Shown here piece by piece: positions 26,701-41,700 of a stretch of 64,000 nucleotides of DNA. The notes beneath the pieces were generated by a model. That model had not been told where the DNA came from. It did not search any database and was given only the letters and a program-made list of their open reading frames with translations. Source of the DNA: Glandiceps talaboti (Eukaryota; Hemichordata; Enteropneusta; Spengelidae); NCBI RefSeq assembly GCF_964340395.1, contig NC_135557.1, positions 4,130,216 through 4,194,215 of the forward strand, in the 5' to 3' direction. The first letter of the stretch is position 1. Each line of letters opens with the position of its first letter. The position numbers and the translations under genes were made by a program.

Positions 26701-29700
26701 ATTAGATGTGAAGTCTACATTACAGTGTATTAGATGTGAAGGCTACATTACAGTGTATTAGGTGTGAAGTGTGCACTGCAGTGTACTAGGTGTGAAGTCA
26801 ACATTACAGAGTATTAGGTGTGAAGTCTACATTACAGTGTATTAGATGTGAAGTCTACATTACAGTGTATTAGGTGTGAAATCTTCATTACAGTGTATTA
26901 TGTGTGAAGTCTACATTACAGTGTATTAGGTGTGAAGTCGACATTACAGTGTATTAGGTGTGAAGTCAACATTACAGTGTAGTAGATGTTAAGTCTGCAT
27001 TACAGTGTATTAGATGTGAAGTTTGCATTACAGTGTATTAGATGTGAAGTCTACATTACAGTGTATTAGATGTGAAGTCTACATTACAGTGTATTAGATG
27101 TGAAGACTACATTACAGTGTATTAGGTGTGAAGTCAACATTACAGTGTAATAGATGTGAAGTCTACATTACAGTGTATTAGATGTGAAGTCTACATTACA
27201 GTGTATTAGATGTGAAGTCTACATTACAGTGTATCAGATGTGAAGGCTACATTACAGTGTATTAGGTGTGAAGTGTGCATTGCAGTGTATTAGATGTGAA
27301 GTCAACATTAAAGAGTATTAGGTGTGAAGTCTACATTACAGTGTATTAGATGTGAAGTCTACATTACAGTGAATTAGGTGTGAAATCTGCATTACAGAGT
27401 ATTATGTGTGAAGTCTACATTACAGTGTATCAGGTGTGAAATCTTTAGATTACAGTGTATTAGGTGTGAAGTCGACATCACAGTGTGTTAGGTGTGAATT
27501 CTGCATTATAGTGTATTAGATGTGAAGTCTACATTACAGTGTATTAGATGTGAAGTCTACATTACAGTGTATTAGATGTGAAGTCTACATTACAGTGTAT
27601 CAGATGTGAAGGCTACATTACAGTGTATTAGGTGTGAAGTGTGCACTGCAGTGTATTAGATGTGAAGTGTACATTACAGTGTATTAGATGTGAAGTCAAC
27701 ATTACAGAGTATTAGGTGTGAAGTCTACATTACAGTGTATTAGATGTGAAGTCTACATTACAGTGTATTAGGTGTGAAATCTTCATTACAGTGTATTATG
27801 TGTGAAATCTATATTACAGTGTATTAGGTGTGAAATCTTTAGATTACAGTGTATTAGGTGTGAAGTCGACATTACAGTGTATTAGGTGTGAAGTCAACAT
27901 TACAGTGTAGTAGATGTTAAGTCTGCATTACAGTGTATTAGATGTGAAGTCTACATTACAGTGTATTAGATGTGAAGTCTACATTACAGTGTATCAGATG
28001 TGAAGGCTACATTACAGTGTATTAGGTGTGAAGTGTGCATTGCAGTGTATTAGATGTGAAGTCAACATTAAAGAGTATTAGGTGTGAAGTCTACATTACA
28101 GTGTATTAGATGTGAAGTCTACATTACAGTGTATTAGGTGTGAAATCTGCATTACAGTGTATTATGTGTGAAGTCTACATTACAGTGTATCAGGTGTGAA
28201 ATCTTTAGATAACAGTGTATTAGGTGTGAAGTCGACATTACAGTGTGTTAGGTGTGAATTCTGCATTATAGTGTATTAGATCTGAAGTGTACATTACAGT
28301 GTATGAGATGTAAAGGCTACATTACAGTGTATTAGGTGTGAAGTGTGCATTGCAGTGTATTAGGTGTGGTCAACATTACAGTGTATTAGATGTGAAGGCT
28401 ACATTACAGTGTATTAGATGTGAAGTCTAAATTACAGTGTATTAGATCTGAAGTCTACATTACAGTGTATTAGGTGTGAAGTCAACATTACAGTGTAATA
28501 GATGTGAAGTCTACATTACAGTGTATTAGATGTGAAGTCTACATTACAGTGTATTAGATGTGAAGTCTACATTACAGTGTATTAGATGTGAAGGCTACAT
28601 TACAGTGTATTAGGTGTGAAGTGTACACTGCAGTGTATTAGGTGTGAAGTCAACATTACAGAGTATTAGGTGTGAAGTCTACATTACAGTGTATTAGATG
28701 TGAAGTCTACATTACAGTGTATTAGGTGTGAAATCTTCATTACAGTGTATTAGGTGTGAAATCTTTAGATTACAGTGTATTAGGTGTGAAGTCGACATTA
28801 CAGTGTATTAGGTGTGAAGTCAACATTACAGTGTATTAGGTGTGAAGTCTACATTACAGTGTATTAGATATGGAGTCTACATTACAGTGTATTAGGTGTG
28901 AAGTCTACATTACAGTGTAATAGATGTGAAGTCTACATTACAGTGTATTAGATGTGAAGTCTACATTACAGTGTATTAGATGTAAAGTCTACATTACAGT
29001 GTATTAGATATGGAGTCTACATTACAGTGTATTAGATGTGAAGTTTAAATTACAGTGTATTAGATGTGAAGTCTACATTACAGTGTATTAGGTGTGAAGT
29101 CAACATTACAGTGTAAAAGATGTGAAGTCTACATTACAGTGTATTAGATGTGAAGTCTACATTACAGTGTATTAGGTGTGAAATCTGCATTACAGTGTAT
29201 TAGATGTGAAGTCTACATTACAGTGTATTAGGTGTGAAATCTGCATTACAGTGTATTATGTGTGAAGTCTACATTACAGTGTATCAGGTGTGAAATCTTT
29301 AGATTACAGTGTATTAGGTGTGAAGTCGACATTACAGTGTAGTAGATGTTAAGTCTGCATTACAGTGTATTAGATGTGAAGTTTGCATTACAGTGTATTA
29401 GATGTGAAGTCTACATTACAGTGTATTAGGTGTGAAGTGTGCACTGCAGTGTACTAGGTGTGAAGTCAACATTACAGAGTATTAGGTGTGAAGTCTACAT
29501 TACAGTGTATTAGATGTGAAGTCTACATTACAGTGTATTAGGTGTGAAATCTTCATTACAGTGTATTATGTGTGAAGTCTACATTACAGTGTATTAGGTG
29601 TGAAGTCGACATTACAGTGTATTAGGTGTGAAGTCAACATTACAGTGTAGTAGATGTTAAGTCTGCATTACAGTGTATTAGATGTGAAGTTTGCATTACA

Positions 29701-32700
29701 GTGTATTAGATGTGAAGTCTACATTACAGTGTATTAGATGTGAAGTCTACATTACAGTGTATTAGATGTGAAGACTACATTACAGAGTATTAGGTGTGAA
29801 GTATACATTACAGTGTATTAGATGTGAAGTCTACATTACAGTGTATTAGGTGTGAAATCTTCATTACAGTGTATTATGTGTGAAGTCTACATTACAGTGT
29901 ATTAGGTGTGAAGTCGACATTACAGTGTATTAGGTGTGAAGTCAACATTACAGTGTAGTAGATGTTAAGTCTGCATTACAGTGTATTAGATGTGAAGTTT
30001 GCATTACAGTGTATTAGATGTGAAGTCTACATTACAGTGTATTAGATGTGAAGTCTACATTACAGTGTATTAGATGTGAAGACTACATTACAGTGTATTA
30101 GGTGTGAAGTCAACATTACAGTGTAATAGATGTGAAGTCTACATTACAGTGTATTAGATGTGAAGTCTACATTACAGTGTATTAGATGTGAAGTCTACAT
30201 TACAGTGTATCAGATGTGAAGGCTACATTACAGTGTATTAGGTGTGAAGTGTGCATTGCAGTGTATTAGATGTGAAGTCAACATTAAAGAGTATTAGGTG
30301 TGAAGTCTACATTACAGTGTATTAGATGTGAAGTCTACATTACAGTGTATTAGGTGTGAAATCTGCATTACAGTGTATTATGTGTGAAGTCTACATTACA
30401 GTGTATCAGGTGTGAAATCTTTAGATTACAGTGTATTAGGTGTGAAGTCGACATCACAGTGTGTTAGGTGTGAATTCTGCATTATAGTGTATTAGATGTG
30501 AAGTCTACATTACAGTGTATTAGATGTGAAGTCTACATTACAGTGTATTAGATGTGAAGTCTACATTACAGTGTATCAGATGTGAAGGCTACATTACAGT
30601 GTATTAGGTGTGAAGTGTGCACTGCAGTGTATTAGATGTGAAGTGTACATTACAGTGTATTAGATGTGAAGTCAACATTACAGAGTATTAGGTGTGAAGT
30701 CTACATTACAGTGTATTAGATGTGAAGTCTACATTACAGTGTATTAGGTGTGAAATCTTCATTACAGTGTATTATGTGTGAAATCTATATTACAGTGTAT
30801 TAGGTGTGAAATCTTTAGATTACAGTGTATTAGGTGTGAAGTCGACATTACAGTGTATTAGGTGTGAAGTCAACATTACAGTGTAGTAGATGTTAAGTCT
30901 GCATTACAGTGTATTAGATGTGAAGTCTACATTACAGTGTATTAGATGTGAAGTCTACATTACAGTGTATCAGATGTGAAGGCTACATTACAGTGTATTA
31001 GGTGTGAAGTGTGCATTGCAGTGTATTAGATGTGAAGTCAACATTAAAGAGTATTAGGTGTGAAGTCTACATTACAGTGTATTAGATGTGAAGTCTACAT
31101 TACAGTGTATTAGGTGTGAAATCTGCATTACAGTGTATTATGTGTGAAGTCTACATTACAGTGTATCAGGTGTGAAATCTTTAGATAACAGTGTATTAGG
31201 TGTGAAGTCGACATTACAGTGTGTTAGGTGTGAATTCTGCATTATAGTGTATTAGATCTGAAGTGTACATTACAGTGTATTAGATATAAAGGCTACATTA
31301 CAGTGTATTAGGTGTGAAGTGTGCATTGCAGTGTATTAGGTGTGGTCAACATTACAGTGTATTAGATGTGAAGGCTACATTACAGTGTATTAGATGTGAA
31401 GTCTAAATTACAGTGTATTAGATCTGAAGTCTACATTACAGTGTATTAGGTGTGAAGTCAACATTACAGTGTAATAGATGTGAAGTCTACATTACAGTGT
31501 ATTAGATGTGAAGTCTACATTACAGTGTATTAGATGTGAAGTCTACATTACAGTGTATTAGATGTGAAGTCTACATTACAGTGTATTAGATGTGAAGGCT
31601 ACATTACAGTGTATTAGGTGTGAAGTGTACACTGCAGTGTATTAGGTGTGAAGTCAACATTACAGAGTATTAGGTGTGAAGTCTACATTACAGTGTATTA
31701 GATGTGAAGTCTACATTACAGTGTATTAGGTGTGAAATCTTCATTACAGTGTATTAGGTGTGAAATCTTTAGATTACAGTGTATTAGGTGTGAAGTCGAC
31801 ATTACAGTGTATTAGGTGTGAAGTCAACATTACAGTGTATTAGGTGTGAAGTCTACATTACAGTGTATTAGATATGGAGTCTACATTACAGTGTATTAGG
31901 TGTGAAATCTACATTACAGTGTATTAGATGTGAAGTCTACATTACAGTGTATTAGATGTGAAGTCTACATTACAGTGTATTAGATGTGAAGGCTACATTA
32001 CAGTGTATTAGGTGTGAAGTGTGCACTGCAGTGTACTAGGTGTGAAGTCAACATTACAGAGTATTAGGTGTGAAGTCTACATTACAGTGTATTAGATGTG
32101 AAGTCTACATTACAGTGTATTAGGTGTGAAATCTTCATTACAGTGTATTATGTGTGAAGTCTACATTACAGTGTATTAGGTGTGAAGTCGACATTACAGT
32201 GTATTAGGTGTGAAGTCAACATTACAGTGTAGTAGATGTTAAGTCTGCATTACAGTGTATTAGATGTGAAGTTTGCATTACAGTGTATTAGATGTGAAGT
32301 CTACATTACAGTGTATTAGATGTGAAGTCTACATTACAGTGTATTAGATGTGAAGACTACATTACAGTGTATTAGGTGTGAAGTCAACATTACAGTGTAA
32401 TAGATGTGAAGTCTACATTACAGTGTATTAGATGTGAAGTCTACATTACAGTGTATTAGATGTGAAGTCTACATTACAGTGTATCAGATGTGAAGGCTAC
32501 ATTACAGTGTATTAGGTGTGAAGTGTGCATTGCAGTGTATTAGATGTGAAGTCAACATTAAAGAGTATTAGGTGTGAAGTCTACATTACAGTGTATTAGA
32601 TGTGAAGTCTACATTACAGTGAATTAGGTGTGAAATCTGCATTACAGAGTATTATGTGTGAAGTCTACATTACAGTGTATCAGGTGTGAAATCTTTAGAT

Positions 32701-35700
32701 TACAGTGTATTAGGTGTGAAGTCGACATCACAGTGTGTTAGGTGTGAATTCTGCATTATAGTGTATTAGATGTGAAGTCTACATTACAGTGTATTAGATG
32801 TGAAGTCTACATTACAGTGTATTAGATGTGAAGTCTACATTACAGTGTATCAGATGTGAAGGCTACATTACAGTGTATTAGGTGTGAAGTGTGCACTGCA
32901 GTGTATTAGATGTGAAGTGTACATTACAGTGTATTAGATGTGAAGTCAACATTACAGAGTATTAGGTGTGAAGTCTACATTACAGTGTATTAGATGTGAA
33001 GTCTACATTACAGTGTATTAGGTGTGAAATCTTCATTACAGTGTATTATGTGTGAAATCTATATTACAGTGTATTAGGTGTGAAATCTTTAGATTACAGT
33101 GTATTAGGTGTGAAGTCGACATTACAGTGTATTAGGTGTGAAGTCAACATTACAGTGTAGTAGATGTTAAGTCTGCATTACAGTGTATTAGATGTGAAGT
33201 CTACATTACAGTGTATTAGATGTGAAGTCTACATTACAGTGTATCAGATGTGAAGGCTACATTACAGTGTATTAGGTGTGAAGTGTGCATTGCAGTGTAT
33301 TAGATGTGAAGTCAACATTAAAGAGTATTAGGTGTGAAGTCTACATTACAGTGTATTAGATGTGAAGTCTACATTACAGTGTATTAGGTGTGAAATCTGC
33401 ATTACAGTGTATTATGTGTGAAGTCTACATTACAGTGTATCAGGTGTGAAATCTTTAGATAACAGTGTATTAGGTGTGAAGTCGACATTACAGTGTGTTA
33501 GGTGTGAATTCTGCATTATAGTGTATTAGATCTGAAGTGTACATTACAGTGTATGAGATGTAAAGGCTACATTACAGTGTATTAGGTGTGAAGTGTGCAT
33601 TGCAGTGTATTAGGTGTGGTCAACATTACAGTGTATTAGATGTGAAGGCTACATTACAGTGTATTAGATGTGAAGTCTAAATTACAGTGTATTAGATCTG
33701 AAGTCTACATTACAGTGTATTAGGTGTGAAGTCAACATTACAGTGTAATAGATGTGAAGTCTACATTACAGTGTATTAGATGTGAAGTCTACATTACAGT
33801 GTATTAGATGTGAAGTCTACATTACAGTGTATTAGATGTGAAGGCTACATTACAGTGTATTAGGTGTGAAGTGTACACTGCAGTGTATTAGGTGTGAAGT
33901 CAACATTACAGAGTATTAGGTGTGAAGTCTACATTACAGTGTATTAGATGTGAAGTCTACATTACAGTGTATTAGGTGTGAAATCTTCATTACAGTGTAT
34001 TAGATGTGAAATCTTTAGATTACAGTGTATTAGGTGTGAAGTCGACATTACAGTGTATTAGGTGTGAAGTCAACATTACAGTGTATTAGGTGTGAAGTCT
34101 ACATTACAGTGTATTAGATATGGAGTCTACATTACAGTGTATTAGGTGTGAAGTCTACATTACAGTGTAATAGATGTGAAGTCTACATTACAGTGTATTA
34201 GATGTGAAGTCTACATTACAGTGTATTAGATGTAAAGTCTACATTACAGTGTATTAGATATGGAGTCTACATTACAGTGTATTAGATGTGAAGTTTAAAT
34301 TACAGTGTATTAGATGTGAAGTCTACATTACAGTGTATTAGGTGTGAAGTCAACATTACAGTGTAAAAGATGTGAAGTCTACATTACAGTGTATTAGATG
34401 TGAAGTCTACATTACAGTGTATTAGGTGTGAAATCTGCATTACAGTGTATTAGATGTGAAGTCTACATTACAGTGTATTAGGTGTGAAATCTGCATTACA
34501 GTGTATTATGTGTGAAGTCTACATTACAGTGTATCAGGTGTGAAATCTTTAGATTACAGTGTATTAGGTGTGAAGTCGACATTACAGTGTAGTAGATGTT
34601 AAGTCTGCATTACAGTGTATTAGATGTGAAGTTTGCATTACAGTGTATTAGATGTGAAGTCTACATTACAGTGTATTAGGTGTGAAGTGTGCACTGCAGT
34701 GTACTAGGTGTGAAGTCAACATTACAGAGTATTAGGTGTGAAGTCTACATTACAGTGTATTAGATGTGAAGTCTACATTACAGTGTATTAGGTGTGAAAT
34801 CTTCATTACAGTGTATTATGTGTGAAGTCTACATTACAGTGTATTAGGTGTGAAGTCGACATTACAGTGTATTAGGTGTGAAGTCAACATTACAGTGTAG
34901 TAGATGTTAAGTCTGCATTACAGTGTATTAGATGTGAAGTTTGCATTACAGTGTATTAGATGTGAAGTCTACATTACAGTGTATTAGATGTGAAGTCTAC
35001 ATTACAGTGTATTAGATGTGAAGACTACATTACAGTGTATTAGGTGTGAAGTCAACATTACAGTGTAATAGATGTGAAGTCTACATTACAGTGTATTAGA
35101 TGTGAAGTCTACATTACAGTGTATTAGATGTGAAGTCTACATTACAGTGTATCAGATGTGAAGGCTACATTACAGTGTATTAGGTGTGAAGTGTGCATTG
35201 CAGTGTATTAGATGTGAAGTCAACATTAAAGAGTATTAGGTGTGAAGTCTACATTACAGTGTATTAGATGTGAAGTCTACATTACAGTGAATTAGGTGTG
35301 AAATCTGCATTACAGAGTATTATGTGTGAAGTCTACATTACAGTGTATCAGGTGTGAAATCTTTAGATTACAGTGTATTAGGTGTGAAGTCGACATTACA
35401 GTGTGTTAGGTGTGAATTATAGTGTATTAGATGTGAAGTCTACATTACAGTGTATTAGATGTGAAGTCTACATTACAGTGTATTAGATGTGAAGTCTACA
35501 TTACAGTGTATCAGATGTGAAGGCTACATTACAGTGTATTAGGTGTGAAGTGTGCACTGCAGTGTATTAGATGTGAAGTGTACATTACAGTGTATTAGAT
35601 GTGAAGTCAACATTACAGAGTATTAGGTGTGAAGTCTACATTACAGTGTATTAGATGTGAAGTCTACATTACAGTGTATTAGGTGTGAAATCTTCATTAC

Positions 35701-38700
35701 AGTGTATTATGTGTGAAATCTATATTACAGTGTATTAGGTGTGAAATCTTTAGATTACAGTGTATTAGGTGTGAAGTCGACATTACAGTGTATTAGGTGT
35801 GAAGTCAACATTACAGTGTAGTAGATGTTAAGTCTGCATTACAGTGTATTAGATGTGAAGTCTACATTACAGTGTATTAGATGTGAAGTCTACATTACAG
35901 TGTATCAGATGTGAAGGCTACATTACAGTGTATTAGGTGTGAAGTGTGCATTGCAGTGTATTAGATGTGAAGTCAACATTAAAGAGTATTAGGTGTGAAG
36001 TCTACATTACAGTGTATTAGATGTGAAGTCTACATTACAGTGTATTAGGTGTGAAATCTGCATTACAGTGTATTATGTGTGAAGTCTACATTACAGTGTA
36101 TCAGGTGTGAAATCTTTAGATAACAGTGTATTAGGTGTGAAGTCGACATTACAGTGTGTTAGGTGTGAATTCTGCATTATAGTGTATTAGATCTGAAGTG
36201 TACATTACAGTGTATTAGATGTAAAGGCTACATTACAGTGTATTAGGTGTGAAGTGTGCATTGCAGTGTATTAGGTGTGGTCAACATTACAGTGTATTAG
36301 ATGTAAAGGCTACATTACAGTGTATTAGATGTGAAGTCTAAATTACAGTGTATTAGATCTGAAGTCTACATTACAGTGTATTAGGTGTGAAGTCAACATT
36401 ACAGTGTAATAGATGTGAAGTCTACATTACAGTGTATTAGATGTGAAGTCTACATTACAGTGTATTAGATGTGAAGTCTACATTACAGTGTATTAGATGT
36501 GAAGTCTACATTACAGTGTATTAGATGTGAAGGCTACATTACAGTGTATTAGGTGTGAAGTGTACACTGCAGTGTATTAGGTGTGAAGTCAACATTACAG
36601 AGTATTAGGTGTGAAGTCTACATTACAGTGTATTAGATGTGAAGTCTACATTACAGTGTATTAGGTGTGAAATCTTCATTACAGTGTATTATGTGTGAAA
36701 TCTACATTACAGTGTATTAGGTGTGAAATCTTTAGATTACAGTGTATTAGGTGTGAAGTCGACATTACAGTGTATTAGGTGTGAAGTCAACATTACAGTG
36801 TATTAGGTGTGAAGTCTACATTACAGTGTATTAGATATGGAGTCTACATTACAGTGTATTAGGTGTGAAGTCTACATTACAGTGTAATAGATGTGAAGTC
36901 TACATTACAGTGTATTAGATGTGAAGTCTACATTACAGTGTATTAGATGTGAAGTCTACATTACAGTGTATTAGATGTGAAGACTACATTACAGTGTATT
37001 AGGTGTGAAGTCAACATTACAGTGTAATAGATGTGAAGTCTACATTACAGTGTATTAGATGTGAAGTCTACATTACAGTGTATTAGATGTGAAGTCTACA
37101 TTACAGTGTATCAGATGTGAAGGCTACATTACAGTGTATTAGGTGTGAAGTGTGCATTGCAGTGTATTAGATGTGAAGTCAACATTTAAGAGTATTAGGT
37201 GTGAAGTCTACATTACAGTGTATTATATGTGAAGTCTACATTACAGTGTATTAGGTGTGAAATCTGCATTACAGTGTATTATGTGTGAAGTCTACATTAC
37301 AGTGTATCAGGTGTGAAATCTTTAGATTACAGTGTATTAGGTGTGAAGTCGACATTACAGTGTGTTAGGTGTGAATTCTGCATTATAGTGTATTAGATGT
37401 GAAGTCTACATTACAGTGTATTAGATGTGAAGTCTACATTACAGTGTATTAGATGTGAAGTCTACATTACAGTGTATCAGATGTGAAGGCTACATTACAG
37501 TGTATTAGGTGTGAAGTGTGCACTGCAGTGTATTAGATGTGAAGTGTACATTACAGTGTATTAGATGTGAAGTCAACATTACAGAGTATTAGGTGTGAAG
37601 TCTACATTACAGTGTATTAGATGTGAAGTCTACATTACAGTGTATTAGATGTGAAGACTACATTACAGTGTATTAGGTGTGAAGTCAACATTACAGTGTA
37701 ATAGATGTGAAGTCTACATTACAGTGTATTAGATGTGAAGTCTACATTACAGTGTATTAGATGTGAAGTCTACATTACAGTGTATCAGATGTGAAGGCTA
37801 CATTACAGTGTATTAGGTGTGAAGTGTGCATTGCAGTGTATTAGATGTGAAGTCAACATTAAAGAGTATTAGGTGTGAAGTCTACATTACAGTGTATTAG
37901 ATGTGAAGTCTACATTACAGTGTATTAGGTGTGAAATCTGCATTACAGTGTATTATGTGTGAAGTCTACATTACAGTGTATCAGGTGTGAAATCTTTAGA
38001 TTACAGTGTATTAGGTGTGAAGTCGACATCACAGTGTGTTAGGTGTGAATTCTGCATTATAGTGTATTAGATGTGAAGTCTACATTACAGTGTATTAGAT
38101 GTGAAGTCTACATTACAGTGTATTAGATGTGAAGTCTACATTACAGTGTATCAGATGTGAAGGCTACATTACAGTGTATTAGGTGTGAAGTGTGCACTGC
38201 AGTGTATTAGATGTGAAGTGTACATTACAGTGTATTAGATGTGAAGTCAACATTACAGAGTATTAGGTGTGAAGTCTACATTACAGTGTATTAGATGTGA
38301 AGTCTACATTACAGTGTATTAGGTGTGAAATCTTCATTACAGTGTATTATGTGTGAAATCTATATTACAGTGTATTAGGTGTGAAATCTTTAGATTACAG
38401 TGTATTAGGTGTGAAGTCGACATTACAGTGTATTAGGTGTGAAGTCAACATTACAGTGTAGTAGATGTTAAGTCTGCATTACAGTGTATTAGATGTGAAG
38501 TCTACATTACAGTGTATTAGATGTGAAGTCTACATTACAGTGTATCAGATGTGAAGGCTACATTACAGTGTATTAGGTGTGAAGTGTGCATTGCAGTGTA
38601 TTAGATGTGAAGTCAACATTAAAGAGTATTAGGTGTGAAGTCTACATTACAGTGTATTAGATGTGAAGTCTACATTACAGTGTATTAGGTGTGAAATCTG

Positions 38701-41700
38701 CATTACAGTGTATTATGTGTGAAGTCTACATTACAGTGTATCAGGTGTGAAATCTTTAGATAACAGTGTATTAGGTGTGAAGTCGACATTACAGTGTGTT
38801 AGGTGTGAATTCTGCATTATAGTGTATTAGATCTGAAGTGTACATTACAGTGTATTAGATATAAAGGCTACATTACAGTGTATTAGGTGTGAAGTGTGCA
38901 TTGCAGTGTATTAGGTGTGGTCAACATTACAGTGTATTAGATGTGAAGGCTACATTACAGTGTATTAGATGTGAAGTCTAAATTACAGTGTATTAGATCT
39001 GAAGTCTACATTACAGTGTATTAGGTGTGAAGTCAACATTACAGTGTAATAGATGTGAAGTCTACATTACAGTGTATTAGATGTGAAGTCTACATTACAG
39101 TGTATTAGATGTGAAGTCTACATTACAGTGTATTAGATGTGAAGTCTACATTACAGTGTATTAGATGTGAAGGCTACATTACAGTGTATTAGGTGTGAAG
39201 TGTACACTGCAGTGTATTAGGTGTGAAGTCAACATTACAGAGTATTAGGTGTGAAGTCTACATTACAGTGTATTAGATGTGAAGTCTACATTACAGTGTA
39301 TTAGGTGTGAAATCTTCATTACAGTGTATTAGGTGTGAAATCTTTAGATTACAGTGTATTAGGTGTGAAGTCGACATTACAGTGTATTAGGTGTGAAGTC
39401 AACATTACAGTGTATTAGGTGTGAAGTCTACATTACAGTGTATTAGATATGGAGTCTACATTACAGTGTATTAGGTGTGAAATCTACATTACAGTGTATT
39501 AGATGTGAAGTCTACATTACAGTGTATTAGATGTGAAGTCTACATTACAGTGTATTAGATGTGAAGGCTACATTACAGTGTATTAGGTGTGAAGTGTGCA
39601 CTGCAGTGTACTAGGTGTGAAGTCAACATTACAGAGTATTAGGTGTGAAGTCTACATTACAGTGTATTAGATGTGAAGTCTACATTACAGTGTATTAGGT
39701 GTGAAATCTTCATTACAGTGTATTATGTGTGAAGTCTACATTACAGTGTATTAGGTGTGAAGTCGACATTACAGTGTATTAGGTGTGAAGTCAACATTAC
39801 AGTGTAGTAGATGTTAAGTCTGCATTACAGTGTATTAGATGTGAAGTTTGCATTACAGTGTATTAGATGTGAAGTCTACATTACAGTGTATTAGATGTGA
39901 AGTCTACATTACAGTGTATTAGATGTGAAGACTACATTACAGTGTATTAGGTGTGAAGTCAACATTACAGTGTAATAGATGTGAAGTCTACATTACAGTG
40001 TATTAGATGTGAAGTCTACATTACAGTGTATTAGATGTGAAGTCTACATTACAGTGTATCAGATGTGAAGGCTACATTACAGTGTATTAGGTGTGAAGTG
40101 TGCATTGCAGTGTATTAGATGTGAAGTCAACATTAAAGAGTATTAGGTGTGAAGTCTACATTACAGTGTATTAGATGTGAAGTCTACATTACAGTGAATT
40201 AGGTGTGAAATCTGCATTACAGAGTATTATGTGTGAAGTCTACATTACAGTGTATCAGGTGTGAAATCTTTAGATTACAGTGTATTAGGTGTGAAGTCGA
40301 CATCACAGTGTGTTAGGTGTGAATTCTGCATTATAGTGTATTAGATGTGAAGTCTACATTACAGTGTATTAGATGTGAAGTCTACATTACAGTGTATTAG
40401 ATGTGAAGTCTACATTACAGTGTATCAGATGTGAAGGCTACATTACAGTGTATTAGGTGTGAAGTGTGCACTGCAGTGTATTAGATGTGAAGTGTACATT
40501 ACAGTGTATTAGATGTGAAGTCAACATTACAGAGTATTAGGTGTGAAGTCTACATTACAGTGTATTAGATGTGAAGTCTACATTACAGTGTATTAGGTGT
40601 GAAATCTTCATTACAGTGTATTATGTGTGAAATCTATATTACAGTGTATTAGGTGTGAAATCTTTAGATTACAGTGTATTAGGTGTGAAGTCGACATTAC
40701 AGTGTATTAGGTGTGAAGTCAACATTACAGTGTAGTAGATGTTAAGTCTGCATTACAGTGTATTAGATGTGAAGTCTACATTACAGTGTATTAGATGTGA
40801 AGTCTACATTACAGTGTATCAGATGTGAAGGCTACATTACAGTGTATTAGGTGTGAAGTGTGCATTGCAGTGTATTAGATGTGAAGTCAACATTAAAGAG
40901 TATTAGGTGTGAAGTCTACATTACAGTGTATTAGATGTGAAGTCTACATTACAGTGTATTAGGTGTGAAATCTGCATTACAGTGTATTATGTGTGAAGTC
41001 TACATTACAGTGTATCAGGTGTGAAATCTTTAGATAACAGTGAATTAGGTGTGAAATCTGCATTACAGAGTATTATGTGTGAAGTCTACATTACAGTGTA
41101 TCAGGTGTGAAATCTTTAGATTACAGTGTATTAGGTGTGAAGTCGACATTACAGTGTGTTAGGTGTGAATTATAGTGTATTAGATGTGAAGTCTACATTA
41201 CAGTGTATTAGATGTGAAGTCTACATTACAGTGTATTAGATGTGAAGTCTACATTACAGTGTATCAGATGTGAAGGCTACATTACAGTGTATTAGGTGTG
41301 AAGTGTGCACTGCAGTGTATTAGATGTGAAGTGTACATTACAGTGTATTAGATGTGAAGTCAACATTACAGAGTATTAGGTGTGAAGTCTACATTACAGT
41401 GTATTAGATGTGAAGTCTACATTACAGTGTATTAGGTGTGAAATCTTCATTACAGTGTATTATGTGTGAAATCTATATTACAGTGTATTAGGTGTGAAAT
41501 CTTTAGATTACAGTGTATTAGGTGTGAAGTCGACATTACAGTGTATTAGGTGTGAAGTCAACATTACAGTGTAGTAGATGTTAAGTCTGCATTACAGTGT
41601 ATTAGATGTGAAGTCTACATTACAGTGTATTAGATGTGAAGTCTACATTACAGTGTATCAGATGTGAAGGCTACATTACAGTGTATTAGGTGTGAAGTGT